DNA of 64,000 nt from Streptomyces sp. NRRL WC-3626 (GCF_000718785.1 NZ_JOCA01000029.1:36614-100613), one strand, 5' to 3'. Counted from the stretch's first letter, positions 1 through 8,845 are shown. The notes: generated by a model not told the origin, from the sequence alone. A program made the numbers and translations.

Positions 1-1
1 T

Positions 2-283
2 TCAGAAGGTGCGCTGCGGTGCGCCGGGTGCCGTGAGATGGTCGGCCATGCCTTGCTTGACCCCGCGGACGAACGCGCCGATCTCCTCGGGCGTGTAGAT
101 GAGCGCCGGGCCGGCGGGGTCCGTCGACTGCCGCACGGCGACGCGTCCGTCGTCGAGCCGCTTCGTCTCGACGCACTGCCCCCCGTTGGGCCCGCTCCAC
201 GGGCGCTCCCAGCCCTGCTCGCCGAGATCGGCGGCGGGCATGCCGTTGTAGATGTGGACGGTGCCGTCGGTGTTCGTCGTCAT
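2..283 (-). CDS. DUF397 domain-containing protein
   Basis: A 93-residue protein of the DUF397 family, very common in Streptomyces as the partner of an XRE/DUF5753 regulator. The core is visible in WERPWSGPNGGQCVETKRL and the C-terminal YTPEEIGAFVRGVKQG. The ATG overlaps the stop of the upstream regulator by four bases (ATGA), so the two are almost certainly translated together. Family members act with their cognate regulator, some in developmental control; the biochemical role is unknown. The stop codon lies two bases from the window edge, so the C-terminus is complete. Confidence 0.9.
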   Translation of the reverse strand: MTTNTDGTVHIYNGMPAADLGEQGWERPWSGPNGGQCVETKRLDDGRVAVRQSTDPAGPALIYTPEEIGAFVRGVKQGMADHLTAPGAPQRTF

Positions 284-1152
284 GAGTACTCCTTGCGCAT
301 ACGGTTCAGGAGTGCCTTGCCGGTCCGGGACGAGGTCATCAGGGACATCCTGTTGTGAGCCTCGAGGTGCGCGACGACGTCCTCGCGTTCGTCCAGGTAC
401 ATCGAGGCCGAGAGGATCTCGCTGTAGACGATGTCGGGCAGTTCCGGTTCTTCGAACCTGAAGTAGGTGAAGGGGGCGCAGGCGCCGACGTGGGCACCGA
501 CCTCGAAGGGCAGGATGTCGATGCTGACATGGTCCAGCTCCGAGACCTCGAGCAGACGCTCTATCTGCTCCCGCATCACGTCGGGTCCCGCGACGACACG
601 GTGCAGGACGGCCTCCTCCATGACCACCCAGAGGGTCGGGGCGTTCTCCCGTTCGAGAAGGCTCTGCCGGCGCAGCCGCAGATGGACCCGCCGCTCCACC
701 TCGTCGTCGGTGCCGTTCGGTAATCCGCCGCTCAGTACCGCGCGGGCGTAGGCGGGAGTCTGCAGGAGGCCGGTGACGTAGTGGGGTTCGTAGGTGCGCA
801 GGGTGCTCGCGCCGGTCTCCAGGCTGACGTAGGCGGTGAACCAGCCGGGCAGTACGTCGCGGTAGGCGTGCCACCAGCCGGGCTTGTTGGCCTGTTCGGC
901 GAGTTCGACGAACTCGTCCGTCTCCTGCCGGCCGGCCCCGTAGGTCTCCAACAGCTTCTCGACGTACAGGGGTTTGAGGGCGACCTCGGCCTTCTCCAGA
1001 CGGCGGATGGTCAGGGGAGTCACACGCAGCGCCTTGGCGGCGTCGGCCAGCGAGGCGCCCGCGTTCTGCCGCATCTCCTGCAGCCGCCTGCCGAGGATCA
1101 TGCGCAGTACCGTCGGGGCGCTCGTACCGGCGCCGGATCGAGCCTCGCTCAC
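280..1152 (-). CDS. XRE-family regulator with DUF5753 domain
   Basis: A 290-residue helix-turn-helix regulator. The XRE domain lies at about residues 20-75 (GRRLQEMRQNAGASLADAAK) and the DUF5753 ligand/partner domain fills roughly 95-285, including the conserved PGWWHAYRDVLPGWF. I chose the GTG at 1152 because GGAGGAGG sits about 8 bases upstream; the open frame extends further but without a ribosome site. It is the first gene of a two-gene operon with the DUF397 protein. In the family such pairs regulate development or antibiotic production; the target here is unknown. Confidence 0.9.
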   Translation of the reverse strand: MSEARSGAGTSAPTVLRMILGRRLQEMRQNAGASLADAAKALRVTPLTIRRLEKAEVALKPLYVEKLLETYGAGRQETDEFVELAEQANKPGWWHAYRDVLPGWFTAYVSLETGASTLRTYEPHYVTGLLQTPAYARAVLSGGLPNGTDDEVERRVHLRLRRQSLLERENAPTLWVVMEEAVLHRVVAGPDVMREQIERLLEVSELDHVSIDILPFEVGAHVGACAPFTYFRFEEPELPDIVYSEILSASMYLDEREDVVAHLEAHNRMSLMTSSRTGKALLNRMRKEYS

Positions 1153-1437
1153 GCCCTGCCTCCTCCGGGAACACCAACTGCCCTGATTCTGACAGGCACT
1201 TGATGATGGCACCAGCCTGATGACGTCTCGCTGAAATTATCAGGGAAGCGGTTGCAGTCTGAAGTGGCCTGCGAGCATAGTTGAGTCGTGAGGCAGCCCT
1301 CCCGACCGGATGGCGCACCGTCAACTCCTGCATGAGCGCGAGGAGTTACATTCCTCCGCACTCAGAAGAGCAGCCCGTCCCGTCCGCTCAGGTCCGCTCT
1401 CTGCGCCGCCGCTCGTACGCACTGGAAGGCGATCAAC

Positions 1438-1884
1438 GTGACCCCCCACACGGCCTCCTCACTCGAACTCTTATCCGCCATGCCTCCGCACCGGGAACGC
1501 TGGTTCGACCTGCCGACGATCCGGTCGAGTGTGCGCACGGCCCGCGACACGGCCCGCCGGCAGCTCCGCACCTGGGGACTTCCCGGCGATGTGTGCATGG
1601 ACGCCGTCCTGCTCGTCTCCGAGCTGACCACCAACGCCGTCGTCCACTCCACGGGGACCGGCATGCTGTGCGGGCTGTCGGTGACCTCCGGCGAGCGGCT
1701 GCGGATCGAGGTGCACGACGCCGGCCGTACGGCGGCGTCGCCGGCCGGCGCCCGGCCGGGCCCCGATGAAGAGAGCGGCCGGGGCCTGCTGATCGTGCAG
1801 CAGCTGGCGACCTCCTGGGGCACCGACTGCTCCACCCGTACGGGCGGGAACGCGGTGTGGGCCGTCCTGCGGATCGACCCCTGA
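1438..1884 (+). CDS. ATP-binding protein, anti-sigma-factor kinase type (HATPase_c)
   Basis: A 148-residue stand-alone GHKL ATPase like the many RsbW/SpoIIAB-type proteins of Streptomyces. The N-box is ELTTNAVVH (62-70), a DxG-type motif lies at HDAG (93-96) and a glycine-rich box at SGRGLLIV (113-120). Such proteins bind sigma factors or phosphorylate anti-anti-sigma partners; no partner is adjacent. GTG start with GGAAGG upstream. Residue 12 is encoded by TTA (1471-1473), the rare leucine codon read by the bldA tRNA, so translation may be developmentally gated. Transcribed away from the XRE/DUF397 pair. Confidence 0.85.
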   Translation: MTPHTASSLELLSAMPPHRERWFDLPTIRSSVRTARDTARRQLRTWGLPGDVCMDAVLLVSELTTNAVVHSTGTGMLCGLSVTSGERLRIEVHDAGRTAASPAGARPGPDEESGRGLLIVQQLATSWGTDCSTRTGGNAVWAVLRIDP

Positions 1885-2197
1885 CCCGCGCTTTCGGCCC
1901 CGGTGCGGCCGAGGGCCGGCGGCGCGCTCGTCGACCGGGCAGCGCGCCGTCATCAGGGGCGACCCCGCGCTGTCCATCCGCGGCGCCGAGGCGACGGAAT
2001 CCTGGTGCGTCCTCACCTCGGTCCCGGCGACGACGTCCGATCCCTCCGGAGGAGTACCCGGCAGGCTCCCCGTGCCGGTCGAAGGATCTTGGCGGAAGAG
2101 CCCGGGACACTCCGGTCACCCGCTCCTCGCGCGTCGCGGTGAGTTCTGCCCGCTCCGGCGGTCGTACTGTCGGGACCACGACCGAGGAGGACTTCTG

Positions 2198-2779
2198 ATG
2201 CGTGACGTGACCTATTCGATGAGCGTCTCACTCGACGGCTACATCGTCGGCCCGGACGGCGGCTTCGACTGGACCGCGCCCGAGCCCGACGTCTTCCGCT
2301 TCTGGATCGACGAGATCCGGCAGGTCGACGTCCACCTGCTGGGACGACGGCTGTACGAGACGATGCTGTACTGGGAGACCGCCGACCAGGACAGGTCGCT
2401 CGACGACGCCGAACGCGAGTGGACAGCGCTCTGGAACCCGCTGCCGAAGGTGGTGTTCTCCACCACGCTGTCGACGGTGCGGGGCGGCAACGCCCGTCTG
2501 GCCTCCGGCGGTCTGGCACAGGAGATCGAGCGGCTGCGGGCCGAGCCGGGAGAGGGCGAGATCGCGATCGGCGGCGCGACCCTCGCCGCCGAGGCCGGCG
2601 CGCTGGGCCTGATCGACGAGTACCGGGTCATGGTCTACCCGGTGCTGGTCGGCGGTGGCATCCCGTTCTTCCCCCGGGACGAGCGCCGGGTGGATCTCGA
2701 ACTCGTCGAGACGCGCACCTTCGCCTCGAAATTCGTCTACCTCCGGTACCGCGCACGCCGGAGCGCGGACACGGCCTGA
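2198..2779 (+). CDS. Dihydrofolate reductase family protein (RibD C-terminal fold)
   Basis: A 193-residue single-domain protein of the family widely annotated as dihydrofolate reductase-like. Typical features are the N-terminal SMSVSLDGYIVGPDG and the C-terminal VYPVLVGGGIPFF. GAGGAGG lies just upstream of the ATG. Most actinobacterial members are uncharacterised NADPH-dependent reductases rather than folate enzymes, so the substrate is open. It stands alone and converges on the WYL regulator downstream. Confidence 0.88.
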   Translation: MRDVTYSMSVSLDGYIVGPDGGFDWTAPEPDVFRFWIDEIRQVDVHLLGRRLYETMLYWETADQDRSLDDAEREWTALWNPLPKVVFSTTLSTVRGGNARLASGGLAQEIERLRAEPGEGEIAIGGATLAAEAGALGLIDEYRVMVYPVLVGGGIPFFPRDERRVDLELVETRTFASKFVYLRYRARRSADTA

Positions 2780-2827
2780 CCGACGCCGACGGTGTCGAGA
2801 CCCGGCAGGCAGGCGCCGGACGGCGGC

Positions 2828-3757
2828 TCAGTCCGTGTAGCGCGCGGCCAGGGTTCGTACGGTGGCGGCGATACGATCGCGGAGTTCGGCCGGTGCCATG
2901 ACGTCGATGTCGGTGCCCAGCCGCAGGAACTCCCCGTGGGCGTGGTCGATCGACTCGATCGGTATCCGCGCCTCGGTCCACCCGTCGCTCGTGGGAGTCA
3001 CCCCGAGGCGGCGCGCACCTTCCGGGGTGAGCCGGACGAGAGCCTCCGCGGTGTGCAGCCGGGCTCGGAAGCCGGCCAGCTGGCTCGTCCAGTACGCGGC
3101 CAGGTCGAACCCGCCCGGCGCGGCGAACTCCTCCAGCGGCCGCAGGCCGAGGATCTGGTCGACCCGGTAGGTGCGTACCCCGGACGGACCGGCCGCGACG
3201 AGGTACCAGCGGCCCGCCTTGAGCACGAGCCCGTACGGTTCCACCCGCCGCTCGATCTCCTTTGGCGCCCGCCAGCGCCGGTACCGCAGGAGCAGCGCCC
3301 GCCGCTCCCATACGGCGGCGGCGACCGCGCTCAGGTGGGGCGTACGGTCGGTGCCGCCGCCGTACCAGCCGGGAGCGTCGAGCAGGAAGCGTTCCTGAAT
3401 CCGCCCGGCGTGCTCACGCAACGGCTCGGGAAGGGCGGCCCGCAGCTTCAGCTGGGCGGCGGCGAGCGCCTCACCGAGGCCGAGTTCGGCGGCGGCACCG
3501 GGAACCGCGGCGAGGAATGCGGCCCGCGCCTCGCCCTCGGTCAGCCCGGTCAGCCGAGTCCGGTATCCGTCGACGAGTCGATAGCCGCCCGCATGGCCGG
3601 CGTCGCCGTACAGCGGGATACCGGCGGTGCTGAGCGCCTCGACGTCCCGGTAGACCGTACGGACGGAGACCTCCAGCTCCTCGGCCAGCTGTTGCGCGGT
3701 CATGCGCCCCCGGTCCTGGAGCAGCAGCAACAGGGTGACCAGCCGGCTCGCGCGCAT
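2828..3757 (-). CDS. YafY-type HTH/WYL transcriptional regulator
   Basis: A 309-residue regulator with an N-terminal winged HTH (VSVRTVYRDVEALSTAGIPLY, about 30-50) and a central WYL domain (RRVEPYGLVLKAGRWYLVA), ending with a C-terminal WCX-like extension. WYL domains sense small ligands or nucleic acid. It diverges from a NIPSNAP protein 56 bp away and the gap contains a perfect 6-5-6 palindrome, so it most likely controls itself and that neighbour. Confidence 0.9.
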   Translation of the reverse strand: MRASRLVTLLLLLQDRGRMTAQQLAEELEVSVRTVYRDVEALSTAGIPLYGDAGHAGGYRLVDGYRTRLTGLTEGEARAAFLAAVPGAAAELGLGEALAAAQLKLRAALPEPLREHAGRIQERFLLDAPGWYGGGTDRTPHLSAVAAAVWERRALLLRYRRWRAPKEIERRVEPYGLVLKAGRWYLVAAGPSGVRTYRVDQILGLRPLEEFAAPGGFDLAAYWTSQLAGFRARLHTAEALVRLTPEGARRLGVTPTSDGWTEARIPIESIDHAHGEFLRLGTDIDVMAPAELRDRIAATVRTLAARYTD

Positions 3758-3772
3758 GCCGTTCAGTATTCA

Positions 3773-3789
3773 CTGACAGGGGATGTCAG
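3773..3789. promoter_or_regulatory. Palindromic operator between WYL regulator and NIPSNAP gene
   Basis: CTGACA-N5-TGTCAG is a perfect inverted repeat with spacer GGGGA, midway between the two divergent start codons. TGACA-N5-TGTCA arrangements are found at promoters of YafY-type regulators in actinomycetes. Assignment to the neighbouring regulator is by position. Confidence 0.6.
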
Positions 3790-3813
3790 GGGAGCGTCCC
3801 TAGCCTACGGGGC

Positions 3814-4386
3814 ATGAGCATCGTCGAACTCCGGCAGTACACCCTCCGCCCCGGAGCCCGGGACACACTGATCGAGCTGTTCGAGCGCGAGTTCGTCACC
3901 GGGCAGCGGGCGGTGGGCATCACCGTCGGCGGCCGGTTCCGCGACCTGGACGATCCGGACCGCTTCGTCTGGCTGCGGATGTTCCCCGACATGGCGTCCC
4001 GCCGGCGCTCGCTGGAGGCCTTCTACACCGGCCCGGTCTGGCGGAAGCACCGTGACGCGGCCAACGCCACGATGACCGACAGCGACGACGTCCTGCTTCT
4101 GCGCGGCCCGGGCTTCACGCCCGCGCCCGGCACCCGCGAGGTCCTCGCGACCGTCTGCCACCGCCCGGACGCGTCGGCCTTCGACGCGTACGCCGCCCGC
4201 CACCTGAACCCGGCCCACGCCCTGCACCGCACCGAGCACGCCGAGAACGACTACCCCCGCCTCCCGGTCCGCACCGGGGAGGACGTCCGGGTGTGGTTCG
4301 GCCCGGCAAAACCACCGCCCTGGCCGGCCGCCGGCCTGCGGCTCGAACCGGTGACGGCCGTTCTGCCCCCCGCCGGTCGCGCCTAG
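3814..4386 (+). CDS. NIPSNAP family protein
   Basis: A 190-residue protein of the dimeric ferredoxin-like NIPSNAP fold. The N-terminus (IVELRQYTLRPGARDTLIELF) and the FVWLRMFPDM segment match the family. Bacterial members are often next to WYL or TetR regulators and may be small enzymes or stress proteins; the reaction is unknown. It starts 56 bp from the divergent WYL gene, which probably controls it. Confidence 0.88.
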   Translation: MSIVELRQYTLRPGARDTLIELFEREFVTGQRAVGITVGGRFRDLDDPDRFVWLRMFPDMASRRRSLEAFYTGPVWRKHRDAANATMTDSDDVLLLRGPGFTPAPGTREVLATVCHRPDASAFDAYAARHLNPAHALHRTEHAENDYPRLPVRTGEDVRVWFGPAKPPPWPAAGLRLEPVTAVLPPAGRA

Positions 4387-4587
4387 AACGTTCGCCGCCG
4401 AGGTGGCGTCAGCGACCTGTGACGCACCACGACGGCTCCCGGCTCCCACGGGCCTCGCGCGCGGCACGTCCCGCGGCCCCGGCCTCCGCCTGCGCGCGAC
4501 GTCCGGCACGGGACAGGTGCCAGAGCCGGCCCTCCCCCCGGATGTGGGCGCCGTCCCCCCGTAGCGAGAGCCCGCGAGAGCCGCTCC

Positions 4588-4614
4588 TTGTCTAGACCTA
4601 CTTTGTCTAGACCT
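4588..4614. promoter_or_regulatory. Two tandem DasR-like (dre) boxes
   Basis: The octamer GTCTAGAC occurs twice, at 4590-4597 and 4605-4612, 15 bp apart, each inside TTGTCTAGACC. The known DasR consensus contains TGGTCTAGACCA, so each box differs by about two bases. DasR, a GntR regulator, represses N-acetylglucosamine use genes; the gene downstream is a GH3 N-acetylhexosaminidase. The rest of the 328-bp gap from 4387 shows nothing else. Confidence 0.7.
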
Positions 4615-4714
4615 CTTGCCCCACTCGCCTCCGCGGGCTACGTTTCCCGCGTTCGGAGTACCGCACGTTCCCTTCAACTCCCGTACTGGGCAAGGCTGGA
4701 AGGAGCATGTCCGC

Positions 4715-6547
4715 ATGCAGGACCGGAGTCTGTCCAGGCGTACCGTCCTCACCTCCGCCACCGTGGTCGCCGCGAGTGCGACCGGCGTCGTGGGCGTGGC
4801 GGCGACCCCCGCGGTCGCGCACCGGCGCGACAGCCGCCTCAAGAAGATCATCTCCAGGATGAGCATCGAGGCGAAGATCGGCCAGCTGTTCGTGCCCTAC
4901 TTCCACGGAACGTCGGCGACTTCCCCCAGCCGGTCCGACCAGGACCGCAACCTCGCGGCCCTCGGCGTCCGCACCGTGGCCGAGCTCATCGCCAAGTATC
5001 ACATCGGCGGTGTCATCTACTTCCACGGCTGGACGAACAACATCCAGGACCCCCGCCAGATCGCGGAGTTGAGCAACGGCGTGCAGCGGGCCTCGCTCGC
5101 CCTGCCCACGCCCATCCCGGCCCTGATCTCCATCGACCAGGAGCACGGGGTCAACGTCCGCATCGGCAGCGGCGCCACCCAGCTCCCCGGCGCGATGGCG
5201 CTCGGTGCGGGCGGCTCGCTCTCCGACGCGCGCACCGCCGGATGGATCTCGGGCACCGAACTCGCCGCCCTCGGCATCCATCAGAACTTCGCCCCGGTCG
5301 CCGACGTCAACGTCAACCCGGCCAACCCCATCATCAACATCCGCTCCTTCGGCGCCGACGCCCGCGACGTCGGCCGGATGGTGGCTGCCCAGGTGACGGG
5401 ATATCAGCAGGCCGGCGTCATAGCGTGCGCCAAGCACTTCCCGGGGCACGGGGACACCGGCGAGGACAGCCACACCGGTCTGCCCGTGATCACCCACACC
5501 CGCGAGGAGTGGGACCGTATCGACGCCCCGCCCTTCAGGGCCGCGATCGCCGCCGGTGTCGACTCGATCATGACCGCGCACCTCCAGGTCCCCGCGCTCG
5601 ACCCCAGCAACGACCCGGCCACCCTGTCGCCCGCGATCCTCCAGGGCGTACTGCGCGGCGAACTCGGTTTCGACGGTGTGATCGTCACCGACGCCCTCAA
5701 CATGCAGGGCGTGCGCACCAAGTACGGCGACGACCGCGTCCCCGTCCTCGCCCTGAAGGCCGGCGCCGACCAACTCCTCTTCCCGCCGGACATCGCCGTC
5801 GCCTACAACGGCGTCCTGGCCGCTGTCCGCAGCGGGGAGATCACCGAAGCCAGGCTCGACGAGTCGGTCCTGCGCATCCTGCGGATCAAGGAGAAGGCCG
5901 GCCTGCTCAGCGGCAGCCCCTATGTCCCGCGGAAGGAGGTCGACCGGATCGTCGGCGCCCGCCGGCACCGGCACGCCGCCGCCCGCATCGCCGAGCGCAC
6001 CACCACCCTGCTCGTCAACGAGGACAGGACGCTCCCGCTGCGCCGCAGCCAGAGGAAGCTGCTCGTGGTCGGAGCCAGCCCCGCCTTCCCGACCGACGAC
6101 ACCCGCACGACCGTGCCCGAACTGGCCGCGGCCTTCGACGACCTGGGCTACCGCACCACCCACCTCGCCACCGGCCGGACCCCCGACACGGCGAAGATCG
6201 ACGAGGCGGTCGCCGCCGCACAGGGCCGCGACGCCGTGATCGTCACCACCGACAACATCAACGCGACCAGCCCCCAACGCACCCTCATCTCCCGCCTGCT
6301 CGCGACGGGCGTCCCCGTCATCCACCTCGCGGTGCGCAACCCCTACGACATCGCCCACCTCGCCGACGTCCGGGCCTCCTTGGCCTCCTACTGCTGGACC
6401 GAGGTCGAACTGCGCGCCGCCGCACGGGTGATCGCCGGCCGGGTCGAACCGCGTGGCAAGCTCCCCGTGCCCATCCAGCGGGCCGACGACCCGACCCGGT
6501 ACCTCTTCCGCTCCGGACACGGCCTCTCGTACGACGGCGTCGACTGA
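4715..6547 (+). CDS. Secreted GH3 beta-N-acetylhexosaminidase (Tat substrate)
   Basis: A 610-residue glycoside hydrolase family 3 enzyme. The N-terminus carries a Tat-type signal with SRRTVLTSA at 7-15 and a hydrophobic stretch ending near TPAVAH. The NagZ-type catalytic loop KHFPGHGDT (240-248) with DSH (251-253) marks an N-acetylglucosaminidase, where Asp-His acts as general acid, and D326 in VTDALNM is the expected nucleophile. A C-terminal GH3 sandwich domain follows. ATG chosen because GGAAGGAG lies 9 bases upstream. Exported enzymes of this type release GlcNAc from chitin or peptidoglycan fragments, in line with the DasR-like boxes upstream and the strong terminator downstream. Confidence 0.93.
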   Translation: MQDRSLSRRTVLTSATVVAASATGVVGVAATPAVAHRRDSRLKKIISRMSIEAKIGQLFVPYFHGTSATSPSRSDQDRNLAALGVRTVAELIAKYHIGGVIYFHGWTNNIQDPRQIAELSNGVQRASLALPTPIPALISIDQEHGVNVRIGSGATQLPGAMALGAGGSLSDARTAGWISGTELAALGIHQNFAPVADVNVNPANPIINIRSFGADARDVGRMVAAQVTGYQQAGVIACAKHFPGHGDTGEDSHTGLPVITHTREEWDRIDAPPFRAAIAAGVDSIMTAHLQVPALDPSNDPATLSPAILQGVLRGELGFDGVIVTDALNMQGVRTKYGDDRVPVLALKAGADQLLFPPDIAVAYNGVLAAVRSGEITEARLDESVLRILRIKEKAGLLSGSPYVPRKEVDRIVGARRHRHAAARIAERTTTLLVNEDRTLPLRRSQRKLLVVGASPAFPTDDTRTTVPELAAAFDDLGYRTTHLATGRTPDTAKIDEAVAAAQGRDAVIVTTDNINATSPQRTLISRLLATGVPVIHLAVRNPYDIAHLADVRASLASYCWTEVELRAAARVIAGRVEPRGKLPVPIQRADDPTRYLFRSGHGLSYDGVD

Positions 6548-6556
6548 AGCCGGACA

Positions 6557-6589
6557 GACGCCCGGCCGGGGGAGCCCCGGCCGGGCGTC
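6557..6589. terminator. Intrinsic terminator, 15-bp perfect stem
   Basis: GACGCCCGGCCGGGG and its complement flank a GAG loop, nine bases after the GH3 stop and eleven before the stop of the convergent GH27 gene, so it can serve both. No U-tract, as is usual in Streptomyces. Confidence 0.85.
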
Positions 6590-6600
6590 ACACGCACTGA

Positions 6601-8685
6601 TCAGCAAGTGGCGTCGAGACCCGCCCAGTTGGCCCGGTCGTTGTAGCCGCCGTCGCCGCCGTCCCCGACCACCAAGTCGAGCACCCGGACACCACTCAGG
6701 TCGACATCGGCCTCGCGGACGTCGTCGCGGCCCAGCACGCCGCTGTCGTACAGCACCCGTCCGTCACCGATCACCTGGAACGTCGAAGTGCCGCCGTCCG
6801 GACCGACGTTGCGTACCGCGTCGTCGATGCCGACGGTCGTCGTCAGCCGGGTGCACCGGTCGCCGAGGTAGTAGCGGACGGTGGAGGGGGAGGCGACGCC
6901 GAGGCCGGTCGCATACTCCTGGCCGAGCATGCTGATCGGCGTCCAGCCACCGACGCTCCGGTCGACCGTCGGGCTCATCCACCCGCTGGTGGCGCTGATC
7001 CAGTCGTGGTGCGACAGCACGACGTCACCGTCCGGCGCCACCGGCGCCACCACCAGAGCCGCGGCCGTCTCCTGCTCCAGCCGCCCCTTGCCCGTCACCG
7101 CGTACGACGTCGTGGCGGTCAACGCGGTGCTGCCCGGAGCGGCGTCGGCCGGCAGAGTCACGTCGAAGGCCAGAGCCACGGAGCGCCCGGGCGTCAGCAG
7201 TTTCGGCGCCCTGCCGACCGGCCGGACCGTCCAGCCGTCCGGCACCGACAGTTCGACCCGCGGTGCGAACACCGGCCGCGCACCGTCGTTGCGCACGGTG
7301 ACCTCGACCTGGGCGCTGTCGCCGCCGGCGGCCACCGGGGCGACCCCGGCCGGCACCGCGTCGCCGCCGACGTCCGTCACCTGCGGCAGACCCGCCACGA
7401 CATGCGGAACACCGGGCTTGCCCGTCGCCCGGCCGACCCGGAACAGGGCCGCGCCATGGGCGGGGACGGCGGCACTGATGGTGCCGGCGCTCTCGGTGAC
7501 CCGGTCGGTCCAGACGTCCTCGAGGGCGAACCGCTTCCCGGACAGCCCGACCGACCGGGCACTCGTGGTGAGCGTCGCCGGACTGTCACCGCGGTTCAGC
7601 AGCAGCACCGCGCGGTCACCGTCCGCCAGCCGCTTCACCCACGTCTCCGTCGTACCGGCAGGGCCGACACGTACGGCCTGGACGCCGGCGGTGTCCTGGT
7701 TGATCGCGAGGACGTCGCGGTCCTGGAGGATGCCGAGCGAGGTCTCGCTGAGCTCACGGATGTCGCTGCCGATCACCAGCGGTGCGGCCGCCACCGACCA
7801 CAGGCTCATCTGCGTACGGAACTCCTCGTCGTTCATCCCGAGTTCGGGACCGAGGTAGTCGGGGTCGTTGAAGTGCCCCGGCCCGGCGACCTCCGGGTGC
7901 CGCGCGTTCGCGTCGTAGTTGCGCAGCACGTCCTTGAACTTGATCTCGCCGACGAAGCCGACGTCCGTGTACGTCCGCCAGGACTGCGCGATCCCGGGCG
8001 CGTACGACCAGGAGTGCGTCGACTGCTGCTCCTCCGGGTAGTCGCCCCAGTCCGGGGAGGTCACCGGGTTGCAGAGGTTGAAGAGCATGGGGCGCCGGCT
8101 GGCGTTGTTGCGCAGCGCCTTCGCGAACTCGGTGTACACCGTCTTCGGGTCGAGGTCCGCGGCGATCCCGCAGAGGTAGTCCACCTTGACCGCGTCGAAC
8201 TCCCAGGCGGCGAACCGGTCCGCGTCACGCTGGTAGTGACCGTGGCTGCCCAGACCGCACTTGCCCGGAATGTAGGGACCGGCGTCGGTGTAGATGCCCG
8301 CCTTCAGCCCCTTGGCGTGGATGTAATCGACCAGCGGCTTCAGCCCGTTGGGGAACTGCTCGGGGTTGGGCACCAGGTCGCCGGCCGAGCTGCGCGGTGT
8401 CGGGGCCGCCCAGTTGCCGTCGATCCAGACGTACTCGTAGCCGGCGTCGCGTAGACCACTGCTGACCAGGAAATCGGCCGTCGACCTGATCTCCGCCTCG
8501 GTCGGATCGCCGCCCAGGGCGTAGTACGTGTTCCAGCCCATGTACGGCGTCGGGCTCAGCATCTGCCCGGCTCCCGCCGGTGCCGCGGCGGCCTCGTCAC
8601 CGGCCAGGGGAGCGGCTTGGACGGGCGCCTGTGCGACCAGCAAGCCGGTCAGCAGAGCCAGCAGGACGGTGAGATGTCGTTTCAC
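6601..8685 (-). CDS. Secreted GH27 alpha-galactosidase with NPCBM domain
   Basis: A 694-residue exported enzyme. A Sec signal peptide (VKRHLTVLLALLTGLLVAQA) is followed by a GH27 barrel: PYMGWNTYY near 48-55, nucleophile D169 in VKVDYL and acid/base candidate D274 in NDPDYLG. After the barrel come a C-terminal beta-domain, an NEW3-like alpha-galactosidase-associated domain (about 450-540) and an NPCBM galactose-binding-like module to the end (about 555-694). GTG start with AAGGAT upstream. It would remove terminal alpha-galactose (or a related sugar) from plant oligosaccharides or galactomannan. An AT-rich palindrome lies in its upstream region. Confidence 0.92.
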   Translation of the reverse strand: MKRHLTVLLALLTGLLVAQAPVQAAPLAGDEAAAAPAGAGQMLSPTPYMGWNTYYALGGDPTEAEIRSTADFLVSSGLRDAGYEYVWIDGNWAAPTPRSSAGDLVPNPEQFPNGLKPLVDYIHAKGLKAGIYTDAGPYIPGKCGLGSHGHYQRDADRFAAWEFDAVKVDYLCGIAADLDPKTVYTEFAKALRNNASRRPMLFNLCNPVTSPDWGDYPEEQQSTHSWSYAPGIAQSWRTYTDVGFVGEIKFKDVLRNYDANARHPEVAGPGHFNDPDYLGPELGMNDEEFRTQMSLWSVAAAPLVIGSDIRELSETSLGILQDRDVLAINQDTAGVQAVRVGPAGTTETWVKRLADGDRAVLLLNRGDSPATLTTSARSVGLSGKRFALEDVWTDRVTESAGTISAAVPAHGAALFRVGRATGKPGVPHVVAGLPQVTDVGGDAVPAGVAPVAAGGDSAQVEVTVRNDGARPVFAPRVELSVPDGWTVRPVGRAPKLLTPGRSVALAFDVTLPADAAPGSTALTATTSYAVTGKGRLEQETAAALVVAPVAPDGDVVLSHHDWISATSGWMSPTVDRSVGGWTPISMLGQEYATGLGVASPSTVRYYLGDRCTRLTTTVGIDDAVRNVGPDGGTSTFQVIGDGRVLYDSGVLGRDDVREADVDLSGVRVLDLVVGDGGDGGYNDRANWAGLDATC

Positions 8686-8820
8686 ATCGGATCCTTCGCT
8701 GTCCGATCAGGCGTGCGACCCGTCCCTGCCGTGAGCGGTGATCGCGCCGCGGGCCCGGTCAACAGCCGCACGCCTGCGATTGTTTGCCAGGATCTTCCAG
8801 GGGCCGCCGCCGCGCGTCAA

Positions 8821-8845
8821 TAATATTTCCTAAATTAAGATTTAG
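8821..8845. promoter_or_regulatory. AT-rich palindromic element upstream of the GH27 gene
   Basis: A 25-bp stretch that is nearly all A/T in a very GC-rich context. It includes the perfect inverted repeat CTAAAT-TAAG-ATTTAG (8830-8845) preceded by TAATATTTC. The position, 145 bp upstream of the alpha-galactosidase start, suits an operator for a sugar-responsive repressor (a ROK or LacI type is a guess). It also lies downstream of nothing transcribed toward it except the VOC gene, which ends at 8883 on the same strand. Confidence 0.45.

Noticed and set aside
4607..6607. Long open frames opposite and alongside the GH3 gene, including one of 666 codons on the minus strand
   Set aside because: They are shadows of high GC3 coding DNA. 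The plus frame has a Tat signal, ribosome site and GH3 catalytic motifs.
7006..8454. A 482-codon plus-strand frame across the GH27 gene
   Set aside because: No ribosome site, no family features; the minus frame has a signal peptide and GH27 active-site residues.
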